The position numbers and the translations under genes were made by a program. Shown here one piece after another: positions 41,069 to 50,573 of a DNA stretch of 64,000 bases (position 1 is the stretch's first letter; the number at the start of each line of letters is the position of its first letter). Source of the DNA: an uncultured Granulosicoccaceae bacterium. Lineage in GTDB: Bacteria; Pseudomonadota; Gammaproteobacteria; Granulosicoccales; Granulosicoccaceae. The DNA lies in NCBI GenBank assembly GCA_938035125.1, contig CALHNS010000011.1:1-64000 (forward strand), in the 5' to 3' direction. The notes below the pieces were generated by a model. It saw only the letters and a list, made by a program, of their open reading frames with translations, was not told where the DNA came from and did no database searches.

Positions 41069-42718
41069 ATGGCTTATCGTTCTTTGGTTATAAAATTTCC
41101 AGCCATGTTACTTATGGTTGCAGGTTCTTTTAATTCGGCTGCTGCGTATGCCGATACCTGCGAACCCTATGACCCTACCGCTGAATACCAATTAGTATTC
41201 TCAGATGAATTCGATGGTGATGAGTTAGATCGCGTTCGTTGGAATACCGAGTTTCTATGGGGCCCAGGTGTCATTATCAATGGAGAAGATCAGTATTACG
41301 TGAACGCCGATCAATTCGGCTACAACCCCTTTGTGGTTAGCGATGGCATTTTATCCATCAAAGCCGATAAAGCACCCTTCGATCGAACGCGCCTGTATCT
41401 AACAAAATCTATTTATTCAGCCACTTCTGCTGAAGTTTTGTGGCGACAGCCAGAAGGCGCTGTTAGCTACGATGTAGTCAGAGACGGTGCTTTACTGGGC
41501 AGTGCGCAAGGCGGTGCATGGTTTGAACCTGAGTTACGTGACGGCATTGACTACGCCTACGAAATTACAGCTAGAGATGAAAACGGTAACGCGGTATCCA
41601 CCGAGCAAATAACGGTTAATACTTCTGAGCGTGATCGCTTTACACCGCGCACGGCATTTTCATTAGAACTGGATACAAGAGTTTATTCAGATACTTCTGG
41701 TGAAATTGTATGGCGACCACCTAATCGTGCTGCCTATTACATCGTTACTCACGACGGTGAGGCAGAGCGATTTAACGGTCGCACTTTTAGTAGTTTGTAT
41801 TTGGGTGATATACCAGCCAACACCGATCTAACCTATCAAGTGGCAGCTTACGACTTGTGCGATGAATTAATCATCGAAGACACCATCGTGTTAAATACAG
41901 CTGTTGGCCAATCAGTGAATGAAGTATCAGAACGCTTAGTCATCGCTGCCACCACCTATTCTGAATCTACCGTAGAAATCAGTTGGAATGCGGTTCAAGG
42001 TGCTAGCGCTTACACCTTATATGACAACGGTGAGCTTATTGATACGATTTCTGGGCGTTCGTTGTTCATTGATAACATGGTGCCAGGGATTGATAGAAGG
42101 TTTTTAGTAGTTGCCATAGACAATGATGGCGTTGAAGTTGATAGCACCTCGCGCACACTCAATACCGCTGATGCAAGTTTTGCATTAAATCGCCAGCCTT
42201 TCGTGTCTGGTGTACTCACCAGCTACGATTCGTTTCGTTTCAAATACGGCAAAGTGGAGATGCGAGCTAAAATGCCTGCGGGCAAAGGTTTATGGAGCGC
42301 GTTTTGGTTACTTAACGCTTATTACCATGATGCGGAACCTGAAGACCCTGAAATCGACATTATTGAGGCCATAGGTGATCGAACCACCACAGCAAATCAT
42401 GCCTATCACACACAAAATGATTCTGACGGTAACGGGGTAACCGATTCCATCATCAGTGATGAGTTCAGAGCCACCATTCCAGACTTCTCCGCCGATTTTC
42501 ATCGCTATTCAGTGGAATGGACACCCGAGTCCATCACCTATATGGTGGATGACCGAATCACCGGAGAGGTGCGCGGGGAGCGGGTTTCACAAGAACAGAT
42601 GTACATCATAATGAACTTAGCGGTGGGTGGGTTCTTCCCAGGTCCTGCGGATGAAACCACGCCTTTTCCGGCCTCTTTTGACATTGATTACGTTAGGGTT
42701 TTTCAAAAAAGGCGCTGA
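41069..42718 (+). CDS. Secreted GH16-family glycoside hydrolase with a repeat insertion
   Basis: A 549-residue exported enzyme (signal peptide to about AYA-DTC, residue 28). The GH16 jelly-roll starts at YQLVFSDEFDGDELDRVRW (about 40-58) and resumes at FKYGKVEMRAKMPAGKGLWSAFWLL (about 391-415). The catalytic EIDIIE is at 428-433, where Glu428 should be the nucleophile and Glu433 the acid/base. The end is PASFDIDYVRVFQ. Between the halves, residues of about 112-375 hold three fibronectin-III-like beta modules that each begin YSxTSxEIxW. Laminarin or a similar beta-glucan is a likely substrate for the core, but GH16 covers many. A GH16 domain split in this way is unusual. Confidence 0.9.
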   Translation: MAYRSLVIKFPAMLLMVAGSFNSAAAYADTCEPYDPTAEYQLVFSDEFDGDELDRVRWNTEFLWGPGVIINGEDQYYVNADQFGYNPFVVSDGILSIKADKAPFDRTRLYLTKSIYSATSAEVLWRQPEGAVSYDVVRDGALLGSAQGGAWFEPELRDGIDYAYEITARDENGNAVSTEQITVNTSERDRFTPRTAFSLELDTRVYSDTSGEIVWRPPNRAAYYIVTHDGEAERFNGRTFSSLYLGDIPANTDLTYQVAAYDLCDELIIEDTIVLNTAVGQSVNEVSERLVIAATTYSESTVEISWNAVQGASAYTLYDNGELIDTISGRSLFIDNMVPGIDRRFLVVAIDNDGVEVDSTSRTLNTADASFALNRQPFVSGVLTSYDSFRFKYGKVEMRAKMPAGKGLWSAFWLLNAYYHDAEPEDPEIDIIEAIGDRTTTANHAYHTQNDSDGNGVTDSIISDEFRATIPDFSADFHRYSVEWTPESITYMVDDRITGEVRGERVSQEQMYIIMNLAVGGFFPGPADETTPFPASFDIDYVRVFQKRR

Positions 42719-42811
42719 GTATTCGAGCTTGCTCACAAAAATGCGTCAAGTTTATAGGTCGTGGGAACGATAACCAGAGTGTGGGGCGGGGAAGGTTTTC
42801 TCGCTCCCAGT

Positions 42812-42828
42812 TATTTGATTGTCAAATA
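42812..42828. promoter_or_regulatory. Perfect inverted repeat upstream of the repeat lipoprotein gene
   Basis: TATTTGA-TTG-TCAAATA, a perfect seven-base inverted repeat about 70 bases before the start codon. It could be an operator. No confident -35/-10 pair was found next to it. Confidence 0.5.
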
Positions 42829-42895
42829 GCGTATTTAAACCACCTCTGCCGAATCGAACTTTGAACTCGAGTCGGAATGATTAAGGAACCTACTC

Positions 42896-43993
42896 ATGAC
42901 CCCTCGTCTTTATAGTGTAGCGGCATCGGTCGCTCTAGCACTGACGATGACAGCTTGTAGCAGCGGTAAGCCTGTTGCATCTGACTCGTCTACTTTTGAT
43001 CAAGAATATGCAAATAAAACTGCAGCTCTTCAAGCTCGTGAAGCTGAGTTATCTCAGCGTGAAGCGGCATTGAAAAATGCTCCACAATTTGCAGCCGCTA
43101 CTGGCGCAAACTCTGGTAACAGCTTATTACCACCTAAAGCTGAGCCTGGCCAGTGCTTCACTCGCGTTTGGCAAGAGCCAACTTACTCTACTTCTGAAGA
43201 GCGTAAGTTAGTTAGCGAAGCTGGTGAGCGTATTGAAGTTATCCCTGCTACATACAAGAACGGTACTAAGCGTATCGTTGTTGAAGAAGCTTCAACTAAG
43301 CTGGTTACTGTACCTGCAACTTACAAGACAGTTACTGAGCGAGTTTTAGTTCGTCCAGCAGCTTCTCGTTTAGAGTCTATCCCTGCAGTATACGAAACAG
43401 TTACTGAGCGTGTAGTTGACAAAGCAGCTCACACTATCTGGAAGCAAGGTACTGGTCCTATCCAGCGTCTTGACGCTTCAACTGGTGAAATCATGTGTTT
43501 GGTAGAAGTACCTGCCACCTACAAGACTATCACTAAGCAAATCATCAAGACTCCTGCATCAACTCGTACAGTAGATCTACCTGCTGAATACAAGACGGTT
43601 ACACGTCGCGTAGTTGATCAGCAAGCTTACACAAAAGAAGTTCAGATTCCAGCTAAGTACAGCACAGTGAAGGTTACTGAGCTTGTAACTCCAGCTTCTG
43701 AGCGTCGCATTGCTATCCCTGCTAAGTACCAGACAGTTACTTCACGTAAGTTAGTAACTGACGGTTCAATGGCTTGGAAAGAAATCTTGTGTGACACTAA
43801 CACTACTCCAGGTAAGGTTCGTGAAATTCAAGGTGCATTGAAATCTGCTGGTTACAACCCAGGCAGTGTTGACGGTCAGCTTGGCCCATCCACTGTAAGT
43901 GCAGTTTCTGCATTCCAAAAGTCTAAAGGCTTATCAGGTAACGGTGTCCTGACTGCTAAGACTGTAAAAGCTTTAGGTGTATCACTACGCTAA
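42896..43993 (+). CDS. Repeat-rich lipoprotein with a C-terminal peptidoglycan-binding domain
   Basis: A 365-residue putative lipoprotein (lipobox MTAC, Cys21) followed by a short Ala/Glu-rich helical stretch (about 38-62). From about residue 87 to 297 come eight units of about 23 residues on the pattern PATYKTVTERVLVxxAS. They form two sets of four, each opened by a Cys (87, 201) and closed by a Trp-Lys (182-183, 294-295). The end (about 305-365) is a PG_binding_1 domain with GYNPGSVDGQLGPSTVSAV. It probably links the outer membrane to peptidoglycan. Codons look like those of a highly expressed gene. Similar repeats occur in other marine bacteria as far as I recall; no function is known to me. 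Confidence 0.85.
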   Translation: MTPRLYSVAASVALALTMTACSSGKPVASDSSTFDQEYANKTAALQAREAELSQREAALKNAPQFAAATGANSGNSLLPPKAEPGQCFTRVWQEPTYSTSEERKLVSEAGERIEVIPATYKNGTKRIVVEEASTKLVTVPATYKTVTERVLVRPAASRLESIPAVYETVTERVVDKAAHTIWKQGTGPIQRLDASTGEIMCLVEVPATYKTITKQIIKTPASTRTVDLPAEYKTVTRRVVDQQAYTKEVQIPAKYSTVKVTELVTPASERRIAIPAKYQTVTSRKLVTDGSMAWKEILCDTNTTPGKVREIQGALKSAGYNPGSVDGQLGPSTVSAVSAFQKSKGLSGNGVLTAKTVKALGVSLR

Positions 43994-44001
43994 GTAAAGC
44001 T

Positions 44002-44026
44002 AAATCGTTTAATAATTAAACGATTT
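44002..44026. other. Perfect 11-base-stem hairpin after the repeat lipoprotein gene
   Basis: AAATCGTTTAA and TTAAACGATTT form a perfect stem with a three-base loop, just upstream of the GC-richer terminator hairpin. It may protect the 3' end of an abundant mRNA. Confidence 0.7.
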
Positions 44027-44027
44027 C

Positions 44028-44066
44028 AAACAGCGTCGTTCGGCTAGTCCGTTCGGCGCTGTTTTT
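44028..44066 (+). terminator. Intrinsic terminator of the repeat lipoprotein gene
   Basis: AACAGCG pairs with CGCTGTT, with partial inner pairing (CGG/CCG), followed by a run of T. Confidence 0.8.
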
Positions 44067-44078
44067 GTTTCAGGGGTA

Positions 44079-44103
44079 CAATCACTCGCGTGATTGTTAA
44101 CAA
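44079..44103. promoter_or_regulatory. Two adjoining palindromes upstream of the YidB-like gene
   Basis: CAATCAC-tcgc-GTGATTG is a perfect seven-base inverted repeat, overlapped at its end by the palindrome TTGTTAACAA. They lie about 90-115 bases before the gene. An operator is possible. Confidence 0.5.
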
Positions 44104-44193
44104 TGTGAATCATCTTAGGGCTTGTATAGTGCCTAATCGATCGCCATTGTTATTTAAACGTGGTGTTTTAATTTCAACCTTTGGGAGAAAGAT

Positions 44194-44604
44194 ATGGATT
44201 TAATGAAAATGGGCCAGCAACTGCTAGGCGACAAATTAGGTGACAACGCAGGCGGCATGATGGAAGCCCTTTCGGGGTTAACCAGCGGCGAAGGCCTTGA
44301 CCTTGCTGGCATCAAAGATAAATTAACCGCTGGTGGCATGGGCGAACAAGTGAATTCATGGTTAGGCGATGGTGAGAACCAAGCTGTATCACCGGATCAA
44401 GTAAAGAACGCCTTGGGTGCCGACGGTGTTGCGCAAGTGGCTGAAAAGCTAGGCGTTGATTCTGATACTGCTGCCTCTCAACTCGGTGACATCTTGCCAG
44501 GCTTGATGGACAAAGCCAGTTCAGGTGGTGACTTAATGAGTCAATTTACAGGCGGCGGCGCTGGTGGTTTATTGAATATGGCGAAAGGCTTATTCAAAAA
44601 GTAA
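44194..44604 (+). CDS. YidB-like protein (DUF937-type)
   Basis: A 136-residue, Gly/Asp/Leu-rich protein without a signal peptide. SPDQVKNALGADGVAQVAEKLGVDSDTAASQLGDILPGLMDKAS matches the helical core of YidB/DUF937 proteins, whose function is not established. The C-terminus is glycine-rich and ends GLFKK. A GGGAG Shine-Dalgarno is present before the ATG. It is a single-gene unit with its own terminator. Confidence 0.8.
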   Translation: MDLMKMGQQLLGDKLGDNAGGMMEALSGLTSGEGLDLAGIKDKLTAGGMGEQVNSWLGDGENQAVSPDQVKNALGADGVAQVAEKLGVDSDTAASQLGDILPGLMDKASSGGDLMSQFTGGGAGGLLNMAKGLFKK

Positions 44605-44630
44605 GTTCTGCACGCAAATGAGATGTTCTA

Positions 44631-44669
44631 AAACCCTGGGGTGTTATTACGCTCTGGGGTTTTTTTTTG
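44631..44669 (+). terminator. Intrinsic terminator after the YidB-like gene
   Basis: AAACCC pairs with GGGTTT, with weaker inner pairing, followed by nine T. The complementary A-run is short, so it mainly serves the plus strand. Confidence 0.8.
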
Positions 44670-44689
44670 CCTGTAATTTTTTTAAGTAC

Positions 44690-45601
44690 TTAATTCGGTG
44701 TTTGATGATGACGAGCAGCTCGTAAGTCAAACACGATATCCAGAACCGCTGCCAATACGATAATAACCCCGCCCGTCCACGCGATTCCATTGAGTACATT
44801 GCCCAATATTAAGCTGGCAGAAATTGTGGCGGCAAGAATCTCGGACATGGTGAGTAGGGCGGCGGTGGGTGCTGATAATCTTTGTGCACCCCACACCATC
44901 AAATACATGATGGGGTATTGAATACCTACGCCAATCAATACCGCTAACGGCAAGCCTTGTTTCAAAATATCCACTGTTGTGCGATTAAATTCTGCATCGC
45001 GAGTTATCCAAAGTGTGATGGCTGCAAACACAAACGCAAAACAAAAAGAAAGAAAGCTGGTTGCTTTCGTTGACGTATCTTCTCGGTTCTCCAATAGTGT
45101 AAGCCCTAAGCCCCAGGTGCCGCCTGCAATTAGCCCGCACCAATCTCCTAAGTTTTCAGGTTTAGGTAGCCAAGAATTTCCACCTGATAGCAACATCCAT
45201 AACCCTACTATCGCAATTGCGATGACCAAGTAGTGCCTGCCGATGGGTTTGATACGAAACAGCAGAGCGTTCCACAGGATGGTCCAAATCGGTAAGGTGT
45301 AAAACAAAAAGATAACGCGAACAACATCAGATAACAAAATGCCGGTGAAGTACAACATGATGCTTATGCCAAAACTAATAGCAACAAGCCAATTATTTAA
45401 TTTTTTAATTTCACCTAATGAACCGGTTATCGCAAGAAAGATAAAGGCGACCACCGCAGCGGCAGGCTGAATTAGCACCAGAGTCCATAGGCCGGACACA
45501 CCCAGCTGATCAATGTGTTGAATGGGTAACCAGATTAAACCCCATATCACAGCGCCTACGACCGTTGCGATGGCCCCGGTTAGGGTGCTGCTCATCACCA
45601 T
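44690..45601 (-). CDS. EamA-family (DMT superfamily) membrane transporter
   Basis: A 303-residue protein with about ten hydrophobic helices and two EamA repeats (GAVIWGLIWLPIQ at the N-terminus, then GTWGLGLTLLENRE near residue 160 for the second half). It is not closely similar to the EamA protein at 37679. The start is either the ATG at 45601 or the ATG at 45595; the latter forms an ATGA overlap with the nitroreductase stop, suggesting translational coupling. This makes it the distal gene of the ispH-nitroreductase transcript. Substrate unknown. Confidence 0.84.
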   Translation of the reverse strand: MVMSSTLTGAIATVVGAVIWGLIWLPIQHIDQLGVSGLWTLVLIQPAAAVVAFIFLAITGSLGEIKKLNNWLVAISFGISIMLYFTGILLSDVVRVIFLFYTLPIWTILWNALLFRIKPIGRHYLVIAIAIVGLWMLLSGGNSWLPKPENLGDWCGLIAGGTWGLGLTLLENREDTSTKATSFLSFCFAFVFAAITLWITRDAEFNRTTVDILKQGLPLAVLIGVGIQYPIMYLMVWGAQRLSAPTAALLTMSEILAATISASLILGNVLNGIAWTGGVIIVLAAVLDIVFDLRAARHHQTPN

Positions 45602-46275
45602 CGGGTCATGATGTCATTTAACGGAAATTTTTCGATGTCTGGAACGCTGGCATCTTTGGCCGGGTAGCCTGTGACGATTAATAGATAGGGTTTATCGTGT
45701 TTTGGGCGTTCTAGGATTTCTCTTAAGAACCCCATCGGGCTTGGCGTATGTGTGAGTGTGGCAAGGCCAGCATTGTGTAATGCCGCAATTAAAAAGCCTG
45801 TGGCTATGCCTACAGATTCTGGCGTGTAATAGTGTTTTCGTTTCTCACCTTCTGGCGTTAGCGTAAATTTACGAGCAAAAACAGCAATAAGCCAAGGTGC
45901 GGTTTCTAAAAACGGTTTTTCAGCATCTGTGGCAAATGGGGTTAACGCATCTAGCCATTCATCTGATGCCCGATGATCGTAAAATTCTCGTTCTTCTTGC
46001 TCTGCAGCTAGCCGTATTTTGCGTTTCATATCGGCGTTTTCAATGGCGGAGAAATGCCAAGGTTGCATGTTAGCGCCACTGGGTGCAGATGCTGCGGTTG
46101 CTATAGCGTTTTCAATAACACTGGCAGGCACTGCATCAGCTGAAAAATCTCTAACGGTACGACGTTTTAGCATCATTGATCGAAATTGATCTGAACGTTG
46201 TTCAAGTTCTTCAACGCTTCTGCGATCAAATTCTAATGAACGCATTGGTGCATTGTTGTCAGATGCATCGCCCAT
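45595..46275 (-). CDS. Nitroreductase-family flavoprotein, iodotyrosine deiodinase-like
   Basis: About 226 residues from the ATG at 46275, four bases after the ispH stop; the ORF track's start lies inside ispH. There is no obvious Shine-Dalgarno. The N-terminal RRTVRDF and APSGANMQPWHF are the FMN-binding blocks of the nitroreductase fold. The rest resembles iodotyrosine deiodinase more than ordinary nitroreductases. The lid-type glutamate, tyrosine and lysine that clamp the halotyrosine (Glu157, Tyr161 and Lys182 of the human enzyme, from memory) align here as Glu95, Tyr99 and Lys120 with identical spacing. The C-terminal GYPAKDASVPDIEKFPLNDIM also fits. Reductive dehalogenation is inferred, not shown. 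Confidence 0.85.
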   Translation of the reverse strand: MGDASDNNAPMRSLEFDRRSVEELEQRSDQFRSMMLKRRTVRDFSADAVPASVIENAIATAASAPSGANMQPWHFSAIENADMKRKIRLAAEQEEREFYDHRASDEWLDALTPFATDAEKPFLETAPWLIAVFARKFTLTPEGEKRKHYYTPESVGIATGFLIAALHNAGLATLTHTPSPMGFLREILERPKHDKPYLLIVTGYPAKDASVPDIEKFPLNDIMTRW

Positions 46276-46279
46276 GAGG

Positions 46280-47230
46280 TTAGCTCGGTATGTCCATTCG
46301 CCGAAGTTCTTTTGGAATTGAGAATGAAATGGTTTCTTCAATACCGTCGTATTCAACCACGGTTTCGCCGCCAGCTTCTTTTAAGCGATCAATAACCTCT
46401 TGCACTAGCACTTCAGGTGCAGAAGCACCGGCGGTGACACCCACCACTTTTTTATCGGTTAACCAACTGTTGGGAATATCGGAGGCGCGAGTGATGAGAT
46501 GCGACTCTACTCCGGCACGTTCCCCAAGTTCACGTAATCGATTAGAGTTAGAACTGTTCGCAGCTCCGACCACAAGTAACAGATCCACTTTACCGCACAG
46601 GGCTTTAACCGCATCTTGCCGGTTCTGCGTGGCGTAGCAAATGTCATCTCGTTTTGGCGCTGCTATGGACGGGAATCGTTGTCTTAAGGTATTTATGATT
46701 TCTTCGGTATCGTCCACACTCAATGTGGTTTGAGATACAAAGGCTAAGGTGTCTGGGTCATTCACTTCAATGTCAGCAACATCTTCAGGGGTTTCCACTA
46801 AGATGATTCGCCCGCCTTGTGAAGTGTCGTATCGCCCCATGGTGCCTTCCACTTCAGGGTGGCCTGCATGGCCTATCAAAATCACTTCTTTGCCTTGCTT
46901 GGCGTATTTCACAACTTCTAAATGGACTTTGGTTACCAGTGGGCATGTGGCATCAAATACTTGTAAGCCTCTATTGCTCGCTTCATCTTCCACCGCTTTT
47001 GACACACCATGTGCACTGAATATGACGGTGTTATCGTCGGGCACTTCGTTTAATTCTTCAACGAACACAGCCCCTTTGCTGCGCAGTTCATCAACCACGT
47101 ATTTGTTATGCACTACTTCGTGCCGTACATAAATGGGCGCGCCGTGTAATTCTAGTGCGCGTTCAACAATGTCGATGGCTCTATCTACACCTGCACAAAA
47201 GCCTCGAGGGTTCGCCAGTAAAATGTCCAT
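46280..47230 (-). CDS. ispH: 4-hydroxy-3-methylbut-2-enyl diphosphate reductase
   Basis: A 316-residue iron-sulfur enzyme that makes IPP and DMAPP in the last step of the MEP isoprenoid pathway. The three cluster cysteines are visible in [18 protein letters not shown] and [17 protein letters not shown] and SNSNRLRE are further conserved blocks. Its ATG overlaps the lspA stop (TAATG). Its products feed the octaprenyl chain made by IspB in this window. Confidence 0.98.
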   Translation of the reverse strand: MDILLANPRGFCAGVDRAIDIVERALELHGAPIYVRHEVVHNKYVVDELRSKGAVFVEELNEVPDDNTVIFSAHGVSKAVEDEASNRGLQVFDATCPLVTKVHLEVVKYAKQGKEVILIGHAGHPEVEGTMGRYDTSQGGRIILVETPEDVADIEVNDPDTLAFVSQTTLSVDDTEEIINTLRQRFPSIAAPKRDDICYATQNRQDAVKALCGKVDLLLVVGAANSSNSNRLRELGERAGVESHLITRASDIPNSWLTDKKVVGVTAGASAPEVLVQEVIDRLKEAGGETVVEYDGIEETISFSIPKELRRMDIPS

Positions 47231-47718
47231 TAGTTTTTAGCTTCGGTGTTTTCGTCTTTTTCAAAAAACGTCAATATTAAAAGTAACACGGTGCCAACCG
47301 TAATGGCAGCGTCAGCCACATTAAATGAAGGGAAATACCAGTTTTTGTAAAACACTTGGATAAAATCGACCACATGACCGTAGATCACGCGATCAATTAA
47401 GTTATTGCCTATAGCGCCGCCAAGAATTAATGCGATAGATACACTCAGCCATTTTTCTTCGCGTGTCATACGAAATAGCCATACAATTAAACACACGCTA
47501 ACGATCACACTGATACCGATAAAAAACCAACGTTGCCAGCCACCTGCATCATCCAAAAAACTAAACGCGGCACCTTCGTTGTACGCAAGCGTAATATTAA
47601 ATGAAGGTACAACCGGTATTTGTTCGTGCAGCGTTAATTTGCTATCTACCCAAACTTTGGTTATTTGATCGAGAATGGCAACAATTACTGCAATGCCGTA
47701 GCGGTATATCAATTTCAT
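47230..47718 (-). CDS. lspA: Lipoprotein signal peptidase II
   Basis: A 162-residue inner-membrane aspartyl peptidase with four hydrophobic helices. The catalytic aspartates are in [17 protein letters not shown] and FNVADAAI. It cleaves prolipoproteins after diacylglyceryl transfer, so it should process the lipoproteins encoded in this window. It lies two bases after ileS and overlaps ispH by one base, inside the ileS-lspA-ispH unit. The fkpB gene that often separates lspA and ispH is absent. Confidence 0.97.
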   Translation of the reverse strand: MKLIYRYGIAVIVAILDQITKVWVDSKLTLHEQIPVVPSFNITLAYNEGAAFSFLDDAGGWQRWFFIGISVIVSVCLIVWLFRMTREEKWLSVSIALILGGAIGNNLIDRVIYGHVVDFIQVFYKNWYFPSFNVADAAITVGTVLLLILTFFEKDENTEAKN

Positions 47719-47720
47719 AG

Positions 47721-50573
47721 TTATGCAAACCGTCGTTGTTCGCCATCACCAAACGCATTCGATACGCATCGTTCGCACAGTGGGGCGTGTTCTGCATGTT
47801 GACCAACCGATGCGGATCGATGCCAACAGCGATCGCATTTTTCACCACTGGCAGGTGTTGCTGAAACCGCTACTTGGCCTTCTCCTGCTGGCAATGTTTC
47901 AGCCTCAGATGGTTTATCGCTTAAAGCTGCAACGGTTGCTGTGGATGTGATGAGAACGAAACGCAGTTCATCGCCTAAGCGTTCAAGCACATCGCGTGCT
48001 TTATCATCAGCGTAAACGGTTACTGATGCATCCAATCCGCCACCGATGTCACCGGCTGTGCGTAGATTTTCCAATGTGCGGGATACAGCAGTTCTTACGT
48101 CTACAACGGTTGCCCAGTCGTCGCTACTTAATGGGGCTGCATCGTCTAGTAAAGGTAAATCTGTTAAATAGGTAGATGTGAACACCGATGCGCTGCGATC
48201 ACCGGGTAAGTGCTGCCAAATTTCATCGGCAGTGAACGATAAAACAGGGGTTATCCAACGCACCATCGCTTCAGCGATATGGTACATCGCTGTTTGTGTG
48301 GAACGCCTGCCTAAGCTGTCGCTGCCCATGGTGTACTGGCGATCTTTAATGATGTCTAAATAAAAGCCGCCCATATCAACCGCGCAAAAATTATGTAAGC
48401 GTTGATACACGGTATGGAACTGATAATCAGAGAACGCTGTTTCTATGTCTTGTTGTGTTCGTAACGTGCAGTCTAAGGCCCAACGATCTAACGCTAGCAT
48501 CTCATCCAACGGAACAGAATCTTTTGCAGGATCGAAATCGTTGATGGCGCTGAGTAAGTAACGCGCGGTATTTCGAATGCGACGATAAGAGTCTGCCATG
48601 CGAGCAAGAATTTCTTTAGATACAGTCATCTCACCGCGATAGTCGGCAGAGCATACCCATAAGCGCACAATGTCAGCACCTAAGGTTTTAAATAAATCTT
48701 GTGGGGCGATAACATTACCCAAAGACTTCGACATTTTTCGGCCGTTTTGATCTACGGTAAATCCATGTGTAAGCACTTGTTTATACGGTGCTTGCCGATG
48801 AATAGCGGTGCTGGTAAGAATGGATGAGTGAAACCAACCTCGATGTTGATCAGAGCCTTCAAGGTACATATCAGCAGGATAGGTTAAGCCTTCAGTTTGC
48901 TCTAATACATGGTGCCAAGTGGTGCCTGAATCAAACCACACATCTAATACATCTCGGCTTTTGTCGTAATCATCGGCATCAGTGCCCAGTAATTCTTTCT
49001 TATCGGCATCGAACCACGCTTGTATGCCGCCTTTCTCAATCAGTAAGGCAACTTGTTCGATGATATCTTGCGTGTTCGGGTGCAATTCGCCTGTTTCTTT
49101 ATGTAAGAACAACGGTAGTGGGATTCCCCAATAGCGTTGTCTTGATATACACCAATCGGGTCGATTGGCAATCATGCCTTCAATGCGCTGTTGTCCCCAA
49201 TCAGGCACCCAACGAACCTTTTGAATTTCAGCCAAGGTGTCTTTACGTAAGTTGTTCTCTTCCATGCTGATGAACCATTGAGGCGTTGCACGAAAAATAA
49301 TGGGTGTTTTGGTGCGCCAGCAAAATGGGTAACTGTGCTGATACTTTTCAAGCCGCGCTAATTTCCCACGTTGAGTTAATTCTTCAAGTAGTGGCTTATC
49401 CACTTTCATGATGTGTTGACCAGCGAATAGCTCTACGTGTTTTCTGTATAAACCGTTGTCATCCACGTTGTCTAGAAGTTCTAAGCCATAACGATTGCCT
49501 GCATAGAAATCATCCACACCGTGATCGGGTGCTGTATGAACACAACCCGTTCCAGATTCTGTGGTGACATGATCGCCTGTGATGATTAAAGAATCACGAT
49601 CATAGATTGGGTGTTTCAATACAATGCGTTCTAAGTCAGAACCTTTACAGGTTCCTATGATGTTGAATGCTTCAACACCGTAGCGTTTCATGACATCAGC
49701 TGTCATGTCGGCAGCAACGATGAGCTGCTCACCTTTCACGCAGCGGCCAGTATCGGCAGAGCCAGCGTCTTCATCTACTTGCACCAGTGCGTAGTCTAAA
49801 TCTGGATGCACGGCCACCGCTTGGTTACCAGGAATGGTCCATGGGGTTGTTGTCCAAATAACCACGTTCACATCTTGATTGTTATCGGGTGCACCGAATG
49901 GCTTTAGTAGTTGTGCTTTGTCTCTTGCTTCAAAGCGCACATCAATGGCGTTAGACGTTTTATCTTCGTACTCAACTTCTGCTTCTGCCATGGCGGTGTG
50001 CGCACCCCAGCTCCAATGCACAGGTTTCACCCCTTTGTATACATGGCCAGCTTCAATGATTTTTCCCAAAGCCCGAACGGTATTGGCTTCGTTTTTAAAA
50101 TTCATGGTGAGGTAGGGGTTATTCCAATCACCCAGTACACCAAGGCGCTTGAATTCGGTGCGTTGGTTTTCAATTTGTTCGGTGGCGTATTCGCGGCAAC
50201 GTGCTCGAAATTCACTTTCTGTGATTTTGTCCCCGGGTTTGCCTGCAATCTCTTCCACTTTGTTTTCAATGGGCAGGCCGTGACAATCCCAACCTGGAAC
50301 ATAGGGTGAATCGTAGCCCGCTAGCTGCTTACTTTTTACGATCATGTCTTTGATGACTTTATTCACCACATGACCGATATGAATAGCGCCGTTCGCATAC
50401 GGTGGGCCATCGTGCAAAATAAACTTAGGCCGGCCTGCGCTGGCTGCGCGAATTTCACCGTGAAGATCGTTAGATTCCCATTGAGCCAACATTTCCGGCT
50501 CACGTTTGGCTAAGTTGCCGCGCATGGGAAAATCGGTTTTAGGAAGATTCAGAGTTTGTTTGTAGTCGCTCAC
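47721..50573 (-). CDS. ileS: Isoleucyl-tRNA synthetase
   Basis: A 950-residue class I synthetase. The HIGH motif is in [11 protein letters not shown], the editing domain lies in the middle ([12 protein letters not shown]), and KMSKSLGN is the KMSKS loop. The C-terminal zinc finger is CDRCWHRS...[14 protein letters not shown]. The start is the GTG at 50573, which gives the family N-terminus [18 protein letters not shown]; the ORF track's start is 29 codons upstream in a region without homology. lspA follows two bases after the stop. Confidence 0.97.
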   Translation of the reverse strand: MSDYKQTLNLPKTDFPMRGNLAKREPEMLAQWESNDLHGEIRAASAGRPKFILHDGPPYANGAIHIGHVVNKVIKDMIVKSKQLAGYDSPYVPGWDCHGLPIENKVEEIAGKPGDKITESEFRARCREYATEQIENQRTEFKRLGVLGDWNNPYLTMNFKNEANTVRALGKIIEAGHVYKGVKPVHWSWGAHTAMAEAEVEYEDKTSNAIDVRFEARDKAQLLKPFGAPDNNQDVNVVIWTTTPWTIPGNQAVAVHPDLDYALVQVDEDAGSADTGRCVKGEQLIVAADMTADVMKRYGVEAFNIIGTCKGSDLERIVLKHPIYDRDSLIITGDHVTTESGTGCVHTAPDHGVDDFYAGNRYGLELLDNVDDNGLYRKHVELFAGQHIMKVDKPLLEELTQRGKLARLEKYQHSYPFCWRTKTPIIFRATPQWFISMEENNLRKDTLAEIQKVRWVPDWGQQRIEGMIANRPDWCISRQRYWGIPLPLFLHKETGELHPNTQDIIEQVALLIEKGGIQAWFDADKKELLGTDADDYDKSRDVLDVWFDSGTTWHHVLEQTEGLTYPADMYLEGSDQHRGWFHSSILTSTAIHRQAPYKQVLTHGFTVDQNGRKMSKSLGNVIAPQDLFKTLGADIVRLWVCSADYRGEMTVSKEILARMADSYRRIRNTARYLLSAINDFDPAKDSVPLDEMLALDRWALDCTLRTQQDIETAFSDYQFHTVYQRLHNFCAVDMGGFYLDIIKDRQYTMGSDSLGRRSTQTAMYHIAEAMVRWITPVLSFTADEIWQHLPGDRSASVFTSTYLTDLPLLDDAAPLSSDDWATVVDVRTAVSRTLENLRTAGDIGGGLDASVTVYADDKARDVLERLGDELRFVLITSTATVAALSDKPSEAETLPAGEGQVAVSATPASGEKCDRCWHRSASVGQHAEHAPLCERCVSNAFGDGEQRRFA

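Noticed and set aside
42812-42828. Possible FNR box at the TTGAT-type inverted repeat
   Set aside because: FNR sites need TTGAT and ATCAA four bases apart; here the arms are three bases apart and do not fit. Kept only as an unassigned inverted repeat.
47642-47848. A small ORF across the ileS-lspA junction
   Set aside because: It overlaps the zinc-finger end of ileS and the start of lspA in another frame.
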